Assembly (NCBI GenBank): GCA_900555035.1
Contig: USJX01000009.1
Location: 1-57,346 of the forward strand
Source: an uncultured Prevotella sp.
GTDB taxonomy: Bacteria > Bacteroidota > Bacteroidia > Bacteroidales > Bacteroidaceae
Direction of reading: 5' to 3'
Length of the DNA: 57,346 bases
Each line of letters begins with the position of its first letter. Position 1 is the first letter of the stretch. Below the pieces are notes generated by a model. The model made no database searches. It saw only the letters and a list, made by a program, of their open reading frames with translations, and was not told the DNA's origin. Shown piece by piece: positions 39,801 to 48,667 of the stretch. The translations under genes and the position numbers were made by a program.

Positions 39801-41054
39801 GAATGTTGCTGCAAACCAGCCCTTGAATCTCTGCCAGCCCGTGCGCCACTCGCGCCAGTTTTTTTCGTTGAGCAGAAAACTGTCTTTCTTCTCTTTGTTG
39901 AAGAGCTGGTCCAGTTGGTCGGTGGTGCATGAATCTACAATCACTGCATTCTCCTCGTAATCCCATCTCAGACTTCGGGCATTGAGGTTGGCGCTTCCCA
40001 CGGTGCAGAACTTGCCATCTACCATGATAATCTTGGTGTGGTGGAAGCCCGGCGTGTACATCCATACATCGCATCCCCTCTTCATCAGTTTGTGGGCATT
40101 ATAGAAGCCGCAATCTGGTGTCAAAGGAATATCGCTTCGGGTAGAGAGCATGATCTCCACCTTTACGCCCCTTTTTGCTGCATTCTTCAGTGCCTTCTTC
40201 AGCTTGTGGATCAGGGTGAAGTAGGGACTGATGATTTTGATGCTATCCTGTGCGTCGTTGATGGCGTTGACATAGAAATAACGGATGATATCCTTCGAGA
40301 TATGTGGCTCTCGGTTGATGATACCCACCGTCTTGCGATAAGCCGTGGCGGTGGTATCGGGTTTGAGATTCTCTACCAGATAGTCCTTCTTCTCCTTGCG
40401 ATAGTATTCTTCACCATCAATATGCTGTCCGCTTACTTTGTTCCACATCTTGAGGAATATTTTCTGCAGGGTATTCACCTCGCTTCCGTCGATGCGGCAG
40501 TGCATATCGTGCCATTCGCCCACCACCTTTGTACCTTTTATATAATAGTCGGCTACGTTCATGCCGCCTGTATAGGCAATCTGACCGTCGATGACTACGA
40601 TTTTCCGGTGGTCACGGTTGAAAACGGCATGCACCCAAGGAAACTTCAGGGGTTTGTATTCATAAATCTCGATACCGTTGGCTCGGATTTCCTTGAGATG
40701 TCGTTTTCTCAAAGGTTTGTTGTTGGATGAGTTTCCGAATCCGTCATACAATGCCCTTACCTTGACGCCTTCCTTCACCTTCTGGGCAAGAAGGTCGAAG
40801 AGGAGGGAGGCGATGCTGTCGTTGCGGAAGTTGAAATATTCCAGATGAACGCTGTGCTTGGCTTGGCGAATCGCCTGAAACATGTCGTCAAACTTCTCCT
40901 GTCCGCTCATCAGGAGCGTAACAGAGTTATCATGGGAAAAACTGATGCCTTTCTCACGAAGCTGGTTGACTATCATTGAATCGCTGGTCTGTGCGCTGCA
41001 CAGCGAACTGACCAGCGATAGCGTAAACGCTAAAATTATCTCTCTAACTTTCAT
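39783..41054 (-). CDS. Secreted phospholipase D-like / cardiolipin synthase-like protein
   Basis: This PLD-superfamily enzyme of 423 residues has a signal peptide (MKVREIILAFTLSLVSSLCSAQ) and no other membrane helix, so it probably acts in the periplasm. Both HKD motifs are complete: NRDHRKIVVIDGQIAYTGGMN and GFHHTKIIMVDGKFCTVGSANLNARS. Layout and motifs fit cardiolipin synthases (ClsB-type), but the signal peptide in place of an N-terminal membrane anchor makes the substrate uncertain. It starts five bases after the kdsD stop, so it is cotranscribed with the KDO genes. Its 3' end overlaps a 40-bp tandem repeat. ATG 41052-41054. Confidence 0.88.
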   Translation of the reverse strand: MKVREIILAFTLSLVSSLCSAQTSDSMIVNQLREKGISFSHDNSVTLLMSGQEKFDDMFQAIRQAKHSVHLEYFNFRNDSIASLLFDLLAQKVKEGVKVRALYDGFGNSSNNKPLRKRHLKEIRANGIEIYEYKPLKFPWVHAVFNRDHRKIVVIDGQIAYTGGMNVADYYIKGTKVVGEWHDMHCRIDGSEVNTLQKIFLKMWNKVSGQHIDGEEYYRKEKKDYLVENLKPDTTATAYRKTVGIINREPHISKDIIRYFYVNAINDAQDSIKIISPYFTLIHKLKKALKNAAKRGVKVEIMLSTRSDIPLTPDCGFYNAHKLMKRGCDVWMYTPGFHHTKIIMVDGKFCTVGSANLNARSLRWDYEENAVIVDSCTTDQLDQLFNKEKKDSFLLNEKNWREWRTGWQRFKGWFAATFLTPFL

Positions 41055-41059
41055 TTTTA

Positions 41060-42040
41060 TTATACCATGCAGGCATAGTGATCTACAATGCCTTTCAAAT
41101 GATTATCCTTATCTACTACGAGCACCGTATGCACCTTATACTGGTGCATGATGCGCTGAATTTCCGAAATCTTGGTCTTCGGAGTCACCATCTTTGGTGT
41201 GGTGGTCATGATGTCGCTCACCGTCTTGTTGAAGAACTCTGCCTGCCATTTTTCCATGGCACGGCGGATATCGCCATCGGTAATCAAGCCGATGACACGC
41301 TGGTCTTCATCAAGCGAGATTCCCAGTCCCAGTTTGCCCTTGCTCACGTGGATGATAGCCTCACCCAGGTGCATATCCTTAGGAATGATAGGCATATCGT
41401 CGCTGCGCATCACATCTTCGGCGGTGGTAAGGAGTCGCTTACCCAATTCGCCGCCCGGATGGAACTGGGCAAAGTCGCGAGGCTTGAAGTGGCGTACCTG
41501 CATAAGGGCAATTGCCAGGGCATCGCCCATCGCCAAAGCCGCAGTGGTACTGCTGGTAGGGGCGAGGTTCAGCGGACAAGCCTCCTTCTTCACCTTCACG
41601 GTGATATGATGGTTGGAATATTTCGCCAGCAGGGAATCCGGATTTCCCGTAATCGAAATAATCGGTACATTCATGTGGAGCACCATCGGGATGAAACGGA
41701 GCAGTTCATCGGTCTGACCGCTGTTGCTCAGTGCCAGCACCACATCCTTATCGGTCATCACACCGAGGTCGCCATGATATACATCCAGCGGATTGATATA
41801 GAAAGCAGGCGTACCTGTTGAGGCTAGGGTAGCGGCAATCTTGGCACCCACGTGTCCACTCTTGCCCACACCGGTAACGATAATCTTGCCTTGGCAATGG
41901 TACATCATATCTACTGCCTTCTCAAAATTGTCATCCAGATAAGGAATCTGGTCGAGTATGGCCTGCGCCTCGTCGCGGAGAGCCTGTTCGCCATAGCCAC
42001 GTACCACCTTGTCATCTATCTTATTATTCTTATCGGTCAT
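41060..42040 (-). CDS. kdsD: Arabinose-5-phosphate isomerase KdsD (KpsF/GutQ family)
   Basis: KdsD converts ribulose-5-phosphate to arabinose-5-phosphate, the precursor of KDO in LPS. The 326-residue protein has an N-terminal SIS sugar-isomerase domain (IIVTGVGKSGHVGAKIAATLASTGTPAFYINPLDVYHGDLG and LALSNSGQTDEL). Two CBS domains follow (AEDVMRSDDMPIIPKDMHL and VSDIMTTTPKMVTPKTKI). Length and order are normal for the family. It follows kdsA by 44 bases, placing two consecutive KDO-pathway genes on one transcript. Start ATG 42038-42040. Confidence 0.96.
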   Translation of the reverse strand: MTDKNNKIDDKVVRGYGEQALRDEAQAILDQIPYLDDNFEKAVDMMYHCQGKIIVTGVGKSGHVGAKIAATLASTGTPAFYINPLDVYHGDLGVMTDKDVVLALSNSGQTDELLRFIPMVLHMNVPIISITGNPDSLLAKYSNHHITVKVKKEACPLNLAPTSSTTAALAMGDALAIALMQVRHFKPRDFAQFHPGGELGKRLLTTAEDVMRSDDMPIIPKDMHLGEAIIHVSKGKLGLGISLDEDQRVIGLITDGDIRRAMEKWQAEFFNKTVSDIMTTTPKMVTPKTKISEIQRIMHQYKVHTVLVVDKDNHLKGIVDHYACMV

Positions 42041-42084
42041 TTCTATAACATTTGAATTCTTAGTTCTTTACTTTTCCTCTTCAC

Positions 42085-42834
42085 TTATAAAAGTTCCTGG
42101 ATAAGAGATTCTAATTTGTCTAATTCCAGCATGTTGGCCGCATCTGATAAGCCCTGGTCTGGGTCTGGATGTACCTCGAAGAAGTAACCCGTAGCACCGA
42201 ATGCCTTGGCAGCCAATGCCATCGCCGGTACGAACTTGCGGTCGCCTACGGTCTTGCCGTCACCGGCACTAGGGCGCTGCACGCTGTGGGTGCAGTCCAT
42301 GATGACGTTAGGTACAATCTCCTTCATGTCAGGGATGTTGCGGAAATCAACCACCAGGTTGTTGTAGCCGAAACAGTTGCCACGTTCGGTGAGCCAAACT
42401 TCCTTGGCTCCGCTTTCCAATGCTTTCTCCACCGGATACTTCATGTCTCTTCCACTCAGGAACTGTGCTTTCTTGATATTGACAATCTTGCCTGTCTTGG
42501 CGGCAGATACGAGTAAGTCGGTCTGGCGGCAGAGGAAAGCTGGAATCTGGAGAATATCGCATACCTCGCCCGCAGCCTCAGCCTGATAACTCTCATGAAT
42601 ATCAGTAGTGATGCGAAGACCATACTTTGACTTGATGTCGCTGAGCATCTGGAGTCCCTTTTCCAGGCCTGGACCACGGAAAGAGTGGATGCTGGTACGG
42701 TTGGCCTTGTCAAAAGAAGCCTTGAATATGATGTCTGTTCCTAGTTTATGGTTGATGCGAACGAGTTCCTGAGCCACTGTATCCAACAACTCCATCGACT
42801 CGATGACGCATGGTCCTGCTATAAATGTTGCCAT
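42085..42834 (-). CDS. kdsA: KDO-8-phosphate synthase KdsA
   Basis: KdsA condenses phosphoenolpyruvate with arabinose-5-phosphate to make KDO-8-phosphate in the cytosol. The 249-residue protein has the family motifs AGPCVIES, FKASFDKANRTS, SFRGPGLEKGL, TDIHE, LQIPAFLCRQTDLL and HSVQRPSA; the last lies within the metal/substrate site. The N-terminus is slightly short: the protein begins right at MATFIAGPCVIES, trimmed compared with E. coli KdsA (284 residues). It precedes kdsD. A 16-bp inverted repeat sits between it and the MscS gene upstream. ATG 42832-42834. Confidence 0.96.
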   Translation of the reverse strand: MATFIAGPCVIESMELLDTVAQELVRINHKLGTDIIFKASFDKANRTSIHSFRGPGLEKGLQMLSDIKSKYGLRITTDIHESYQAEAAGEVCDILQIPAFLCRQTDLLVSAAKTGKIVNIKKAQFLSGRDMKYPVEKALESGAKEVWLTERGNCFGYNNLVVDFRNIPDMKEIVPNVIMDCTHSVQRPSAGDGKTVGDRKFVPAMALAAKAFGATGYFFEVHPDPDQGLSDAANMLELDKLESLIQELL

Positions 42835-42843
42835 ATTTTTTAA

Positions 42844-42901
42844 AGTTTATAGTTGATAGTTTATAGTTAATAGAGGGCTATCCTGCTATCAACTATAAAC
42901 T
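42844..42901 (-). terminator. AT-rich 16-bp inverted repeat between the MscS gene and kdsA
   Basis: AGTTTATAGTTGATAG (42844-42859) is the exact complement of CTATCAACTATAAACT (42886-42901). The sequence also contains direct TTTATAGTT repeats. It may terminate the MscS transcript or be a member of the TTTATAGTT-type repeats seen in this group. No separate kdsA promoter is clear. Confidence 0.5.
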
Positions 42902-42923
42902 ATAAACTGTTAATTATTAATTG

Positions 42924-45284
42924 TTAATTATTAACTTGTTTAATTGTAATCTCACGCTGTGGGAATGGAATCTCTATATTGTGCTCGTTCAGCGTATCGT
43001 AGATGCACTCCATGATGGTGGCGTCGTCCATGGCTTGGGTAAGCACATTGACCCACACCACAATCTTGAGGGTGATGCAGCTGTCGTCGAAACTCTTGAG
43101 CAATACCTTTACGCCTTTTTCCTTATTGATACAGTCGAGCTTCAGCAGTTCCTTGAGGAGAATCTGCTTCACCTCCTTGATGTTGCTTCCGTATGCCACG
43201 CCTACTTCCAGCGCATCCAGCTCATAACCATGGTTCTTGGTCATGTTCTTGTAGTTCTTGGAAAACAGCTGCGAGTTCTGGAAGGCGATGACCGAACCGT
43301 CGATAGCCTCCAGCATGGTAGAGGTATAGCTGATACTGCTCACCTTACCACGGGTTCCGTCGCAGATGATATAGTCGCCCACCTTCACACGGCCCATCAT
43401 CAGGGATACACCATAGTAGATGTTTTCGAGAATATCCTTGGAGGCAAAACCCAGACCGGTTGACAAACCGGCGAAGATGGCGAGCAGCCATGACTTTCCT
43501 ACTTCGAATACGTTCAGGGCTATCATCAGCCAGATACCCCAAACGATGACCTGCAACACATTCTTGAACATCACAATCTTGGAAGCTGCCGATGCCGGAT
43601 CGGTTTTCTCGAAGTGATGGCGCATCAAATCTACCATGGTGATATTGACGTAGTTAAACAGGAAGTAGAGACAAGCCACCCACGAAATGCTATAGAGCGA
43701 AGCCGTGAAGTTGGTGGTATGGATATAGTTCTTGTTGAAGATTTCCCAGGTGGTGTCGCTCATGTTGAACACATCTGCCGCCCAATAGATGGAGACGATG
43801 AATGAGAGTATGCCCGAGATAGGCAGCAGTACCCTATAGACAAAGCGATAGCCCCATTTCTCGGTGATGGCCTTGCTGCGCAGGTTTCTGCGCTTGGCAT
43901 ATACGCTGAGCCATCCCTCGCAACAGGTGATGGTGAGTACGCAGGTGAGCTGCATGGTCCACCAGATGATAATCTGGACGGCGAGCAGGGTGAAACCTAC
44001 CCAGGCACTGACGGTGGTTACCGCAAAGACAGTCAGCGAGATATAGGCGTAAGTCTTGTCGGTGCGCAACACCTGCTTGTGCTTCCTGGCTATCACATTC
44101 CACTGCCACAGGGAGCAGAACAGAAGGATTGGAGGGAAGATGAGGTTTACCAAATCGTTTGGTATCAGGATGATACGGAATACGATGACGATGAAGCCTA
44201 TCAGCATCAGTGGTGAATAGATGCGGAAGGTGTTCTTGATCTTGTCATTGTCCACACGCAGCAGGATGGAAACCAGGATGACACCAATCAGCCAGGCAAA
44301 CTCCACCAGCAACTGGCTTGCCATCACCACGAAGTTCTGGGTAACCGTCATGCGTACGATGCCCAGGATGGCAGCGAAGGTCACCACCGTCATTGCCATA
44401 ATAAGGCAAGGGCGCTTTGCCATGAAACTCTCCTTTCTGTTCTTGAACAGTCCGTGCTTCATCAGTTGGGTGATGACGATGCGGATGGTGAAGAGATTGA
44501 GGAAGACGGAGATAAGCCCATAGAACACGATGATGCCGAAGAGAATGAAGATGATGCGTACATCCCATTGCGACATCATGCCCGGTGCACGCTTGTATTT
44601 CTCTGCTACAGAGGTCTTTGCCTCGTTGTAGTTCATGCCGATGTTGCAGAGGATATGCAGATAGTTGTCGCCTCCGTTGTTGAAGATACTGTTCTGGATA
44701 TCGCTGTATCGCTTGTTGGCATAGTCGTTGAGCGCCTTCAGTTTCTTGTCGGTCCTGTCGTATGCCATCACGTATTGCTGCAACTGTTCCTGCTTTTCTA
44801 CCAGTTGTCGGCGGATGTTGACGGCAAGGGTCAGGTCCACGTTGCGGTTTACCTGTGCCTCATCGCTCAGGAACATGGAGTTCATGCCGTAGAGATAGTT
44901 GATGAGGGAGTCGTATCGCGCCACTTCCATATTGGTTTCCTTGATCATCTGCCTGAACGGCACCGCCTTCGACTTGAACTTTCTGAACTGTTCTGTAGCT
45001 TCATGGCAGGCGTAGGTCATATCGAACACATATCCGTTTCTCTGGGAATAGAGCATGATGGAGTTTTGGTCCGCTTGTCTTACGATGCTGATCAGTTCGG
45101 CAATGACTTGCTGCTGTTGTGCCTTGGCCACCTTGTTCTGCTTTTCCAGGTCGATGTGGTAGTTGGTCAACTCGGTACGCAGCATATAGAGCGTTGTATC
45201 GAGGTTGGCTTCCTTGAGCACAGCATTGCTAGGCAGCACGAAAGCCACCATCAGCAAGATGAGAATATATAGTTTCTTTTTCAT
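42924..45284 (-). CDS. Large MscS-family mechanosensitive channel
   Basis: This 786-residue inner-membrane channel starts at ATG 45282-45284, which begins a clean signal peptide (MKKKLYILILLMVAFVLPSNA). An upstream in-frame start would extend it by 16 unconserved residues. A long helical periplasmic region (~25-245) is followed by about ten membrane helices. The MscS core begins with the pore-lining helix LAIFAGLSTGLGFASKDILENIYYGVSLMMGR, then VGDYIICDGTRGKVSSISYTSTML and the C-terminal beta/alpha domain. The layout is like MscK/YbdG-type channels that open on hypo-osmotic shock. It has its own consensus promoter, and kdsA follows. Confidence 0.9.
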   Translation of the reverse strand: MKKKLYILILLMVAFVLPSNAVLKEANLDTTLYMLRTELTNYHIDLEKQNKVAKAQQQQVIAELISIVRQADQNSIMLYSQRNGYVFDMTYACHEATEQFRKFKSKAVPFRQMIKETNMEVARYDSLINYLYGMNSMFLSDEAQVNRNVDLTLAVNIRRQLVEKQEQLQQYVMAYDRTDKKLKALNDYANKRYSDIQNSIFNNGGDNYLHILCNIGMNYNEAKTSVAEKYKRAPGMMSQWDVRIIFILFGIIVFYGLISVFLNLFTIRIVITQLMKHGLFKNRKESFMAKRPCLIMAMTVVTFAAILGIVRMTVTQNFVVMASQLLVEFAWLIGVILVSILLRVDNDKIKNTFRIYSPLMLIGFIVIVFRIILIPNDLVNLIFPPILLFCSLWQWNVIARKHKQVLRTDKTYAYISLTVFAVTTVSAWVGFTLLAVQIIIWWTMQLTCVLTITCCEGWLSVYAKRRNLRSKAITEKWGYRFVYRVLLPISGILSFIVSIYWAADVFNMSDTTWEIFNKNYIHTTNFTASLYSISWVACLYFLFNYVNITMVDLMRHHFEKTDPASAASKIVMFKNVLQVIVWGIWLMIALNVFEVGKSWLLAIFAGLSTGLGFASKDILENIYYGVSLMMGRVKVGDYIICDGTRGKVSSISYTSTMLEAIDGSVIAFQNSQLFSKNYKNMTKNHGYELDALEVGVAYGSNIKEVKQILLKELLKLDCINKEKGVKVLLKSFDDSCITLKIVVWVNVLTQAMDDATIMECIYDTLNEHNIEIPFPQREITIKQVNN

Positions 45285-45302
45285 ATTAAGTCTATTTGTC
45301 TG

Positions 45303-45333
45303 CAAAGTTATTAATAATTCGTGAATAATCAAA
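45303..45333 (-). promoter_or_regulatory. Consensus promoter of the MscS gene
   Basis: Minus-strand TTTG (45330-45333), a 19-base spacer and TAACTTTG (45303-45310) match the Bacteroidetes promoter. Confidence 0.7.
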
Positions 45334-45390
45334 GAATAAGATGCGTTTTTTAAGATAATCAGCCAGATGAAGCATCTTTTTCCACATATT

Positions 45391-45423
45391 TTTGTGATAT
45401 TTCACCGAAAATCCGTATTTTTG
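45391..45423 (+). promoter_or_regulatory. Consensus promoter of the kinase-GH5 operon
   Basis: TTTG (45391-45394), a 21-base spacer and TATTTTTG (45416-45423) match the Bacteroidetes promoter, with a leader of about 55 bases. Confidence 0.7.
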
Positions 45424-45483
45424 CAATGTATTTACGAAGGCTTCGTGCCTTCCTTCGGAAAAGATTATTTAAAAGATACGACA

Positions 45484-46452
45484 ATGAACATACTCATAGC
45501 AGACAGTGGCAGCACCAAGACCGAGTGGTTGTTGATAGACGGACAGGGTCAAGTAGTGATGACTTGCAAGACGCAGGGCATCAATCCTATTCATATGCAG
45601 GATGCCGAAGTGCTTCAGATTCTGAAGTCGGAACTCATCTTGCCGGAATCACCACAGGAAGTATATTTCTATGGCAGTGGTGTAACCGAGGCGATGAAGT
45701 CTCGGATGAACTCCCTCTTGCACCAGGCTTTTCCCGGCACCCAGGTAGAAGCTGAGGGGGATATGATAGGAGCGGCGAGAGCGCTCTTCGGCAACAGGCC
45801 TGGCATCGCCTGTATCCTGGGCACGGGTGCCAACAGCTGTCTCTATGATGGTCATCGCATGGTGATGAACACGCCACCGTTGGGCTACATCCTGGGCGAC
45901 GAGGGTAGTGGTGCCGTACTGGGCAAGTTGTTTCTGAATGGCATTTTCAAGGGGAGCTTGTCTTCTTCCATCAAGAAGAAGTTCCTGGATTGGTCGGGGC
46001 TGGATTATCCTACCATTATAAATAAGGTGTATCGCGAACCGCTTGCCAACCGGTTTCTGGCTTCGCTCTGTCCTTTCATCTCGCAGCAGATAGCCGAGGG
46101 CGAGAAGCATGAGAATGGAACCGACGAACTGAATGATGCGATGGCCCTGTATCGGGTGGTGCTCGGCAACTTCAACGATTTCTACGAGAAGAATCTCCTG
46201 CCTTATATCAAATATGTGAAGGCGAGCGCCCAAGACATCTCTCAGTTGGAACCGGGCGTAAAGGCATGGGATTTATCCTTAGGCGAGGACGTGCCAGCCG
46301 TGGGCTTTGTGGGCAGCATCGCCCATTACTTTGAGGCTCCTTTGCGGAATGTGATGGAGGATGAGTTCCATCTCAAGATAACCAAGATACTGAAAGCCCC
46401 TATGCCGGGCTTGATACAGTATCATTCTCAGCCTCAAAAGCAAATTATATGA
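45484..46452 (+). CDS. BadF/BcrA-type ATPase, likely N-acetylglucosamine kinase-like
   Basis: This 322-residue cytosolic protein has the ASKHA (hexokinase/actin) fold: the phosphate-1 motif is ILIADSGSTKTEWLLI, and CILGTGANSCLYDG and GYILGDEGSGAVLGK form the sugar/ATP site region. Close family members phosphorylate N-acetylglucosamine or other amino sugars, but the substrate is not certain from sequence. ATG 45484 was chosen because a start further upstream would lie within the promoter. Its TGA overlaps the ATG of the GH5 gene (ATGA), indicating translational coupling. Confidence 0.85.
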   Translation: MNILIADSGSTKTEWLLIDGQGQVVMTCKTQGINPIHMQDAEVLQILKSELILPESPQEVYFYGSGVTEAMKSRMNSLLHQAFPGTQVEAEGDMIGAARALFGNRPGIACILGTGANSCLYDGHRMVMNTPPLGYILGDEGSGAVLGKLFLNGIFKGSLSSSIKKKFLDWSGLDYPTIINKVYREPLANRFLASLCPFISQQIAEGEKHENGTDELNDAMALYRVVLGNFNDFYEKNLLPYIKYVKASAQDISQLEPGVKAWDLSLGEDVPAVGFVGSIAHYFEAPLRNVMEDEFHLKITKILKAPMPGLIQYHSQPQKQII

Positions 46453-48260
46453 AGAGAATAACAATTTTATCGTTTCTGATCATGGCTTTTGCCATGGTCA
46501 GTTTCTCAGCTTGTTCTAATGAGGATACCATCGGAGGCGGTGAAGGACTCTCTAAGGATTTCGTGGTTTCCCGTTCTGATATGGCGTTTACGAAGAATGG
46601 CGGTGAGACTGATTTATATGTCAAGGCGGCTCAGGTACCAACGGTTTCTACTGAAGCGGCTTGGTTGGCAGTAACTCCAGTGGCTGGATCTTCTAGTATT
46701 ACCCATCATTTCCTCATCAAGGCAGAGGCAAATACAGCTTATGATGACCGTTCGGCAACTATCACCGTAGTGGCTGGTTCTGATACCAAGACTATCACCG
46801 TGAGCCAGAACTCTACCGAGGGTCTTCTCATCACATTTAGTAAAAATGTAAATGTGGGGGCTGCCGGTGGTCAGGTTACTGTTACCCTGAAGGCAAATGC
46901 AAGTTATTCTCAGGTAATCAGCAATGACTGGGTGAGTGAGATTACTTCTCGTGCCAACATGGTGGAATACACCCGCAACTATTCGGTGGCTGCCAATATC
47001 AGCAATGCCCGTTCGGCAACCATCAGCTATACCATGGTGGCAAACGACAGTACTTCCATCACAGAAGCTGTTACCATCAACCAGGAACAGGGTACTACTA
47101 CTGGTGATATGAGCAAGACAGCTATGGATATTGCTGCCTTGATGTATCCGGGTTGGAATCTGGGTAATACGATGGAGGCAGGAAATGCTGCCAATAACTG
47201 GAAGAATGCCGGTATCGGTTCTGAAACTTTTTGGCAGTCGGCAAAGACTACCCAGCAGCTCATTGACCTGGTGAAGGCTTCCGGTTTCAGGAGCGTCCGT
47301 ATTCCTAGTTCTTGGGTGATGGGTCACATCACAGATGCTGAGGCTTGCACCATCGATGCAGATTGGCTGGCTCGTGTTCACGAGGTGGTAGATTACTGCA
47401 TCAAGAACAATCTCTATGTCATCATCAATCAGCATTGGGATGGTGGATGGATTGAGCATGATGGCTTCACTGCTGCTACTGATGTGGATGCTACCAAGGC
47501 TAAACTTACCAAGATCTGGACTCAGATAGCCAATAGTTTCAAGAATTATGACGAGCGTCTTATCTTTGCCGGTATGAATGAGCCTGGTGTGGGTAGCGGT
47601 GATGCCAATGCATTGCTGGGCACTGCGGATTTGACCAATAGAATTGCAGAGTATGAGCAGACTTTCATTGGGGCAGTACGTGCTACTGGAGGCAACAATG
47701 CCAAGCGAGTTCTGGTGGTTCAGGGTCCTAATACAAATATCGACAACTTCGTGGCTCATAATTATATGGATAAGATCCATGATTCAGCTACCGACCGATT
47801 GATGGTAGAGGCTCACTTCTACGATCCCTATCAGTTTACTGATTTGAGTGAAGACGTGGATTGGGGCAAGTACTATCTCTATTGGGGTAAGAACAACAAG
47901 GGTGGTGATACCGACCGCACTACTGATGCCAAATACAATGAGGATTACGTAGAGACCCAGATGAAGAAGATGAAGACCCACTTCTTCGACAAGGGTTATC
48001 CTGTGTTGATTGGTGAGTTTGGTGCCAACCAGCGTTTGGCTATCGGTAAGGATGCGCTTCATGATGCATCTGTGAAGGATTACTACAAGGCCGTTGTTAC
48101 TAGTGCTATCAACAATGGTTGTGTGCCTGTGGCTTGGGATACCAATGCCGGTCTTCCTAGCATGACCATCTTCAATCGTGCCAGTACCACCGTCAGCAAT
48201 ACCCATATTCTGGAGAGCATCCAGGATGCTGTGAAGACAGCTGTTTGGCCTGCAAAATAA
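46449..48260 (+). CDS. BACON-GH5 endoglucanase-type lipoprotein
   Basis: This 603-residue predicted surface lipoprotein has lipobox FSAC near residue 21, followed by SNED, the acidic type used for surface export. Two BACON-like beta-sandwich domains lie at about 35-125 and 128-217 (WLAVTPVAGSSS... and ITINQEQ-type ends). A GH5 catalytic barrel then runs from the PGWNLGNTMEA signature, typical of GH5_4. The acid/base Glu is in AGMNEPG (~374) and the nucleophile in LIGEFGAN (~520). It probably cuts beta-1,4-glucan-type polysaccharides such as xyloglucan, mixed-linkage glucan or cellulose. No SusC/SusD genes are next to it. It is coupled to the kinase gene; start ATG 46449. Confidence 0.92.
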   Translation: MKRITILSFLIMAFAMVSFSACSNEDTIGGGEGLSKDFVVSRSDMAFTKNGGETDLYVKAAQVPTVSTEAAWLAVTPVAGSSSITHHFLIKAEANTAYDDRSATITVVAGSDTKTITVSQNSTEGLLITFSKNVNVGAAGGQVTVTLKANASYSQVISNDWVSEITSRANMVEYTRNYSVAANISNARSATISYTMVANDSTSITEAVTINQEQGTTTGDMSKTAMDIAALMYPGWNLGNTMEAGNAANNWKNAGIGSETFWQSAKTTQQLIDLVKASGFRSVRIPSSWVMGHITDAEACTIDADWLARVHEVVDYCIKNNLYVIINQHWDGGWIEHDGFTAATDVDATKAKLTKIWTQIANSFKNYDERLIFAGMNEPGVGSGDANALLGTADLTNRIAEYEQTFIGAVRATGGNNAKRVLVVQGPNTNIDNFVAHNYMDKIHDSATDRLMVEAHFYDPYQFTDLSEDVDWGKYYLYWGKNNKGGDTDRTTDAKYNEDYVETQMKKMKTHFFDKGYPVLIGEFGANQRLAIGKDALHDASVKDYYKAVVTSAINNGCVPVAWDTNAGLPSMTIFNRASTTVSNTHILESIQDAVKTAVWPAK

Positions 48261-48279
48261 ATTTTCTAAAAAGCCTCAC

Positions 48280-48322
48280 TTGAGGTTGGAATGAGCCTCA
48301 TTTGGAGTTGGAGTGAGCCTTA
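48280..48322. repeat. Imperfect 21-bp direct repeat after the GH5 gene
   Basis: TTGAGGTTGGAATGAGCCTCA (48280-48300) and TTGGAGTTGGAGTGAGCCTTA (48302-48322) match at about 17 of 21 positions. The left copy is preceded by a CCTCA/TGAGG hairpin. Confidence 0.6.
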
Positions 48323-48390
48323 CGTAACTAATTTCTTATAGGTATAAAGATTGTAGGGATTCATGACTCTCGTACGTATTATATATGTAC

Positions 48391-48410
48391 AAGGGATGGA
48401 TCCCTTTTTT
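48391..48410 (+). terminator. Terminator of the kinase-GH5 operon
   Basis: AAGGG and CCCTT form a stem around ATGGAT, which can itself extend the pairing, followed by a T run ending at 48410. Confidence 0.6.
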
Positions 48411-48449
48411 AAAGTTTATGGTTAAAAGTTTATAATTCAAAGTAAAACA

Positions 48450-48521
48450 ATGGCTAGTTTCTGGAAGTGTCCTTATCATAATAGTCGCATGTGTCTTGAA
48501 CTCATCGAAAGAGATTATTGA
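48450..48521 (+). CDS. Possible 23-residue microprotein with a Cys/His motif
   Basis: A short frame starts at ATG 48450 and codes for 23 residues (beginning MASFWKCPYH), with a CPYH-x4-C arrangement that could bind a metal. A strong intrinsic terminator starts five bases after its stop, and another terminator lies 40 bases upstream, so the frame occupies the whole space between two terminators. I recognise no family and see no clear promoter, so it may be chance or a fragment. Confidence 0.3.
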   Translation: MASFWKCPYHNSRMCLELIERDY

Positions 48522-48525
48522 TTAT

Positions 48526-48564
48526 AAAAATCCAAGCAAATCATACATTTGCTTGGATTTTTTT
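48526..48564 (+). terminator. Strong terminator upstream of the deoxynucleoside kinase pair
   Basis: A perfect 16-bp stem (48526-48541 with 48547-48562, core AAAAATCCAAGCAAAT) has a five-base loop and T-rich 3' side. Since the GH5 operon already ends at 48410, it may serve the short frame in between. Confidence 0.8.
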
Positions 48565-48593
48565 GTTTATCCCAAATATTTTTTGTACTTTTG
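48562..48593 (+). promoter_or_regulatory. Consensus promoter of the deoxynucleoside kinase pair
   Basis: TTTG (48562-48565), a 20-base spacer and TACTTTTG (48586-48593) match the Bacteroidetes promoter, about 75 bases before the start codon. Confidence 0.7.
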
Positions 48594-48667
48594 CAGCCAA
48601 CGATAAAAGTTAGTTGGAGGCTCGCCTCAGCATAGTTTTTAAAATATAAATTATTCAATATAAATAA

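Noticed and set aside
46614..47780. 388-codon minus-strand frame inside the GH5 gene
   Set aside because: It is antisense to a gene with complete catalytic motifs; no independent support.
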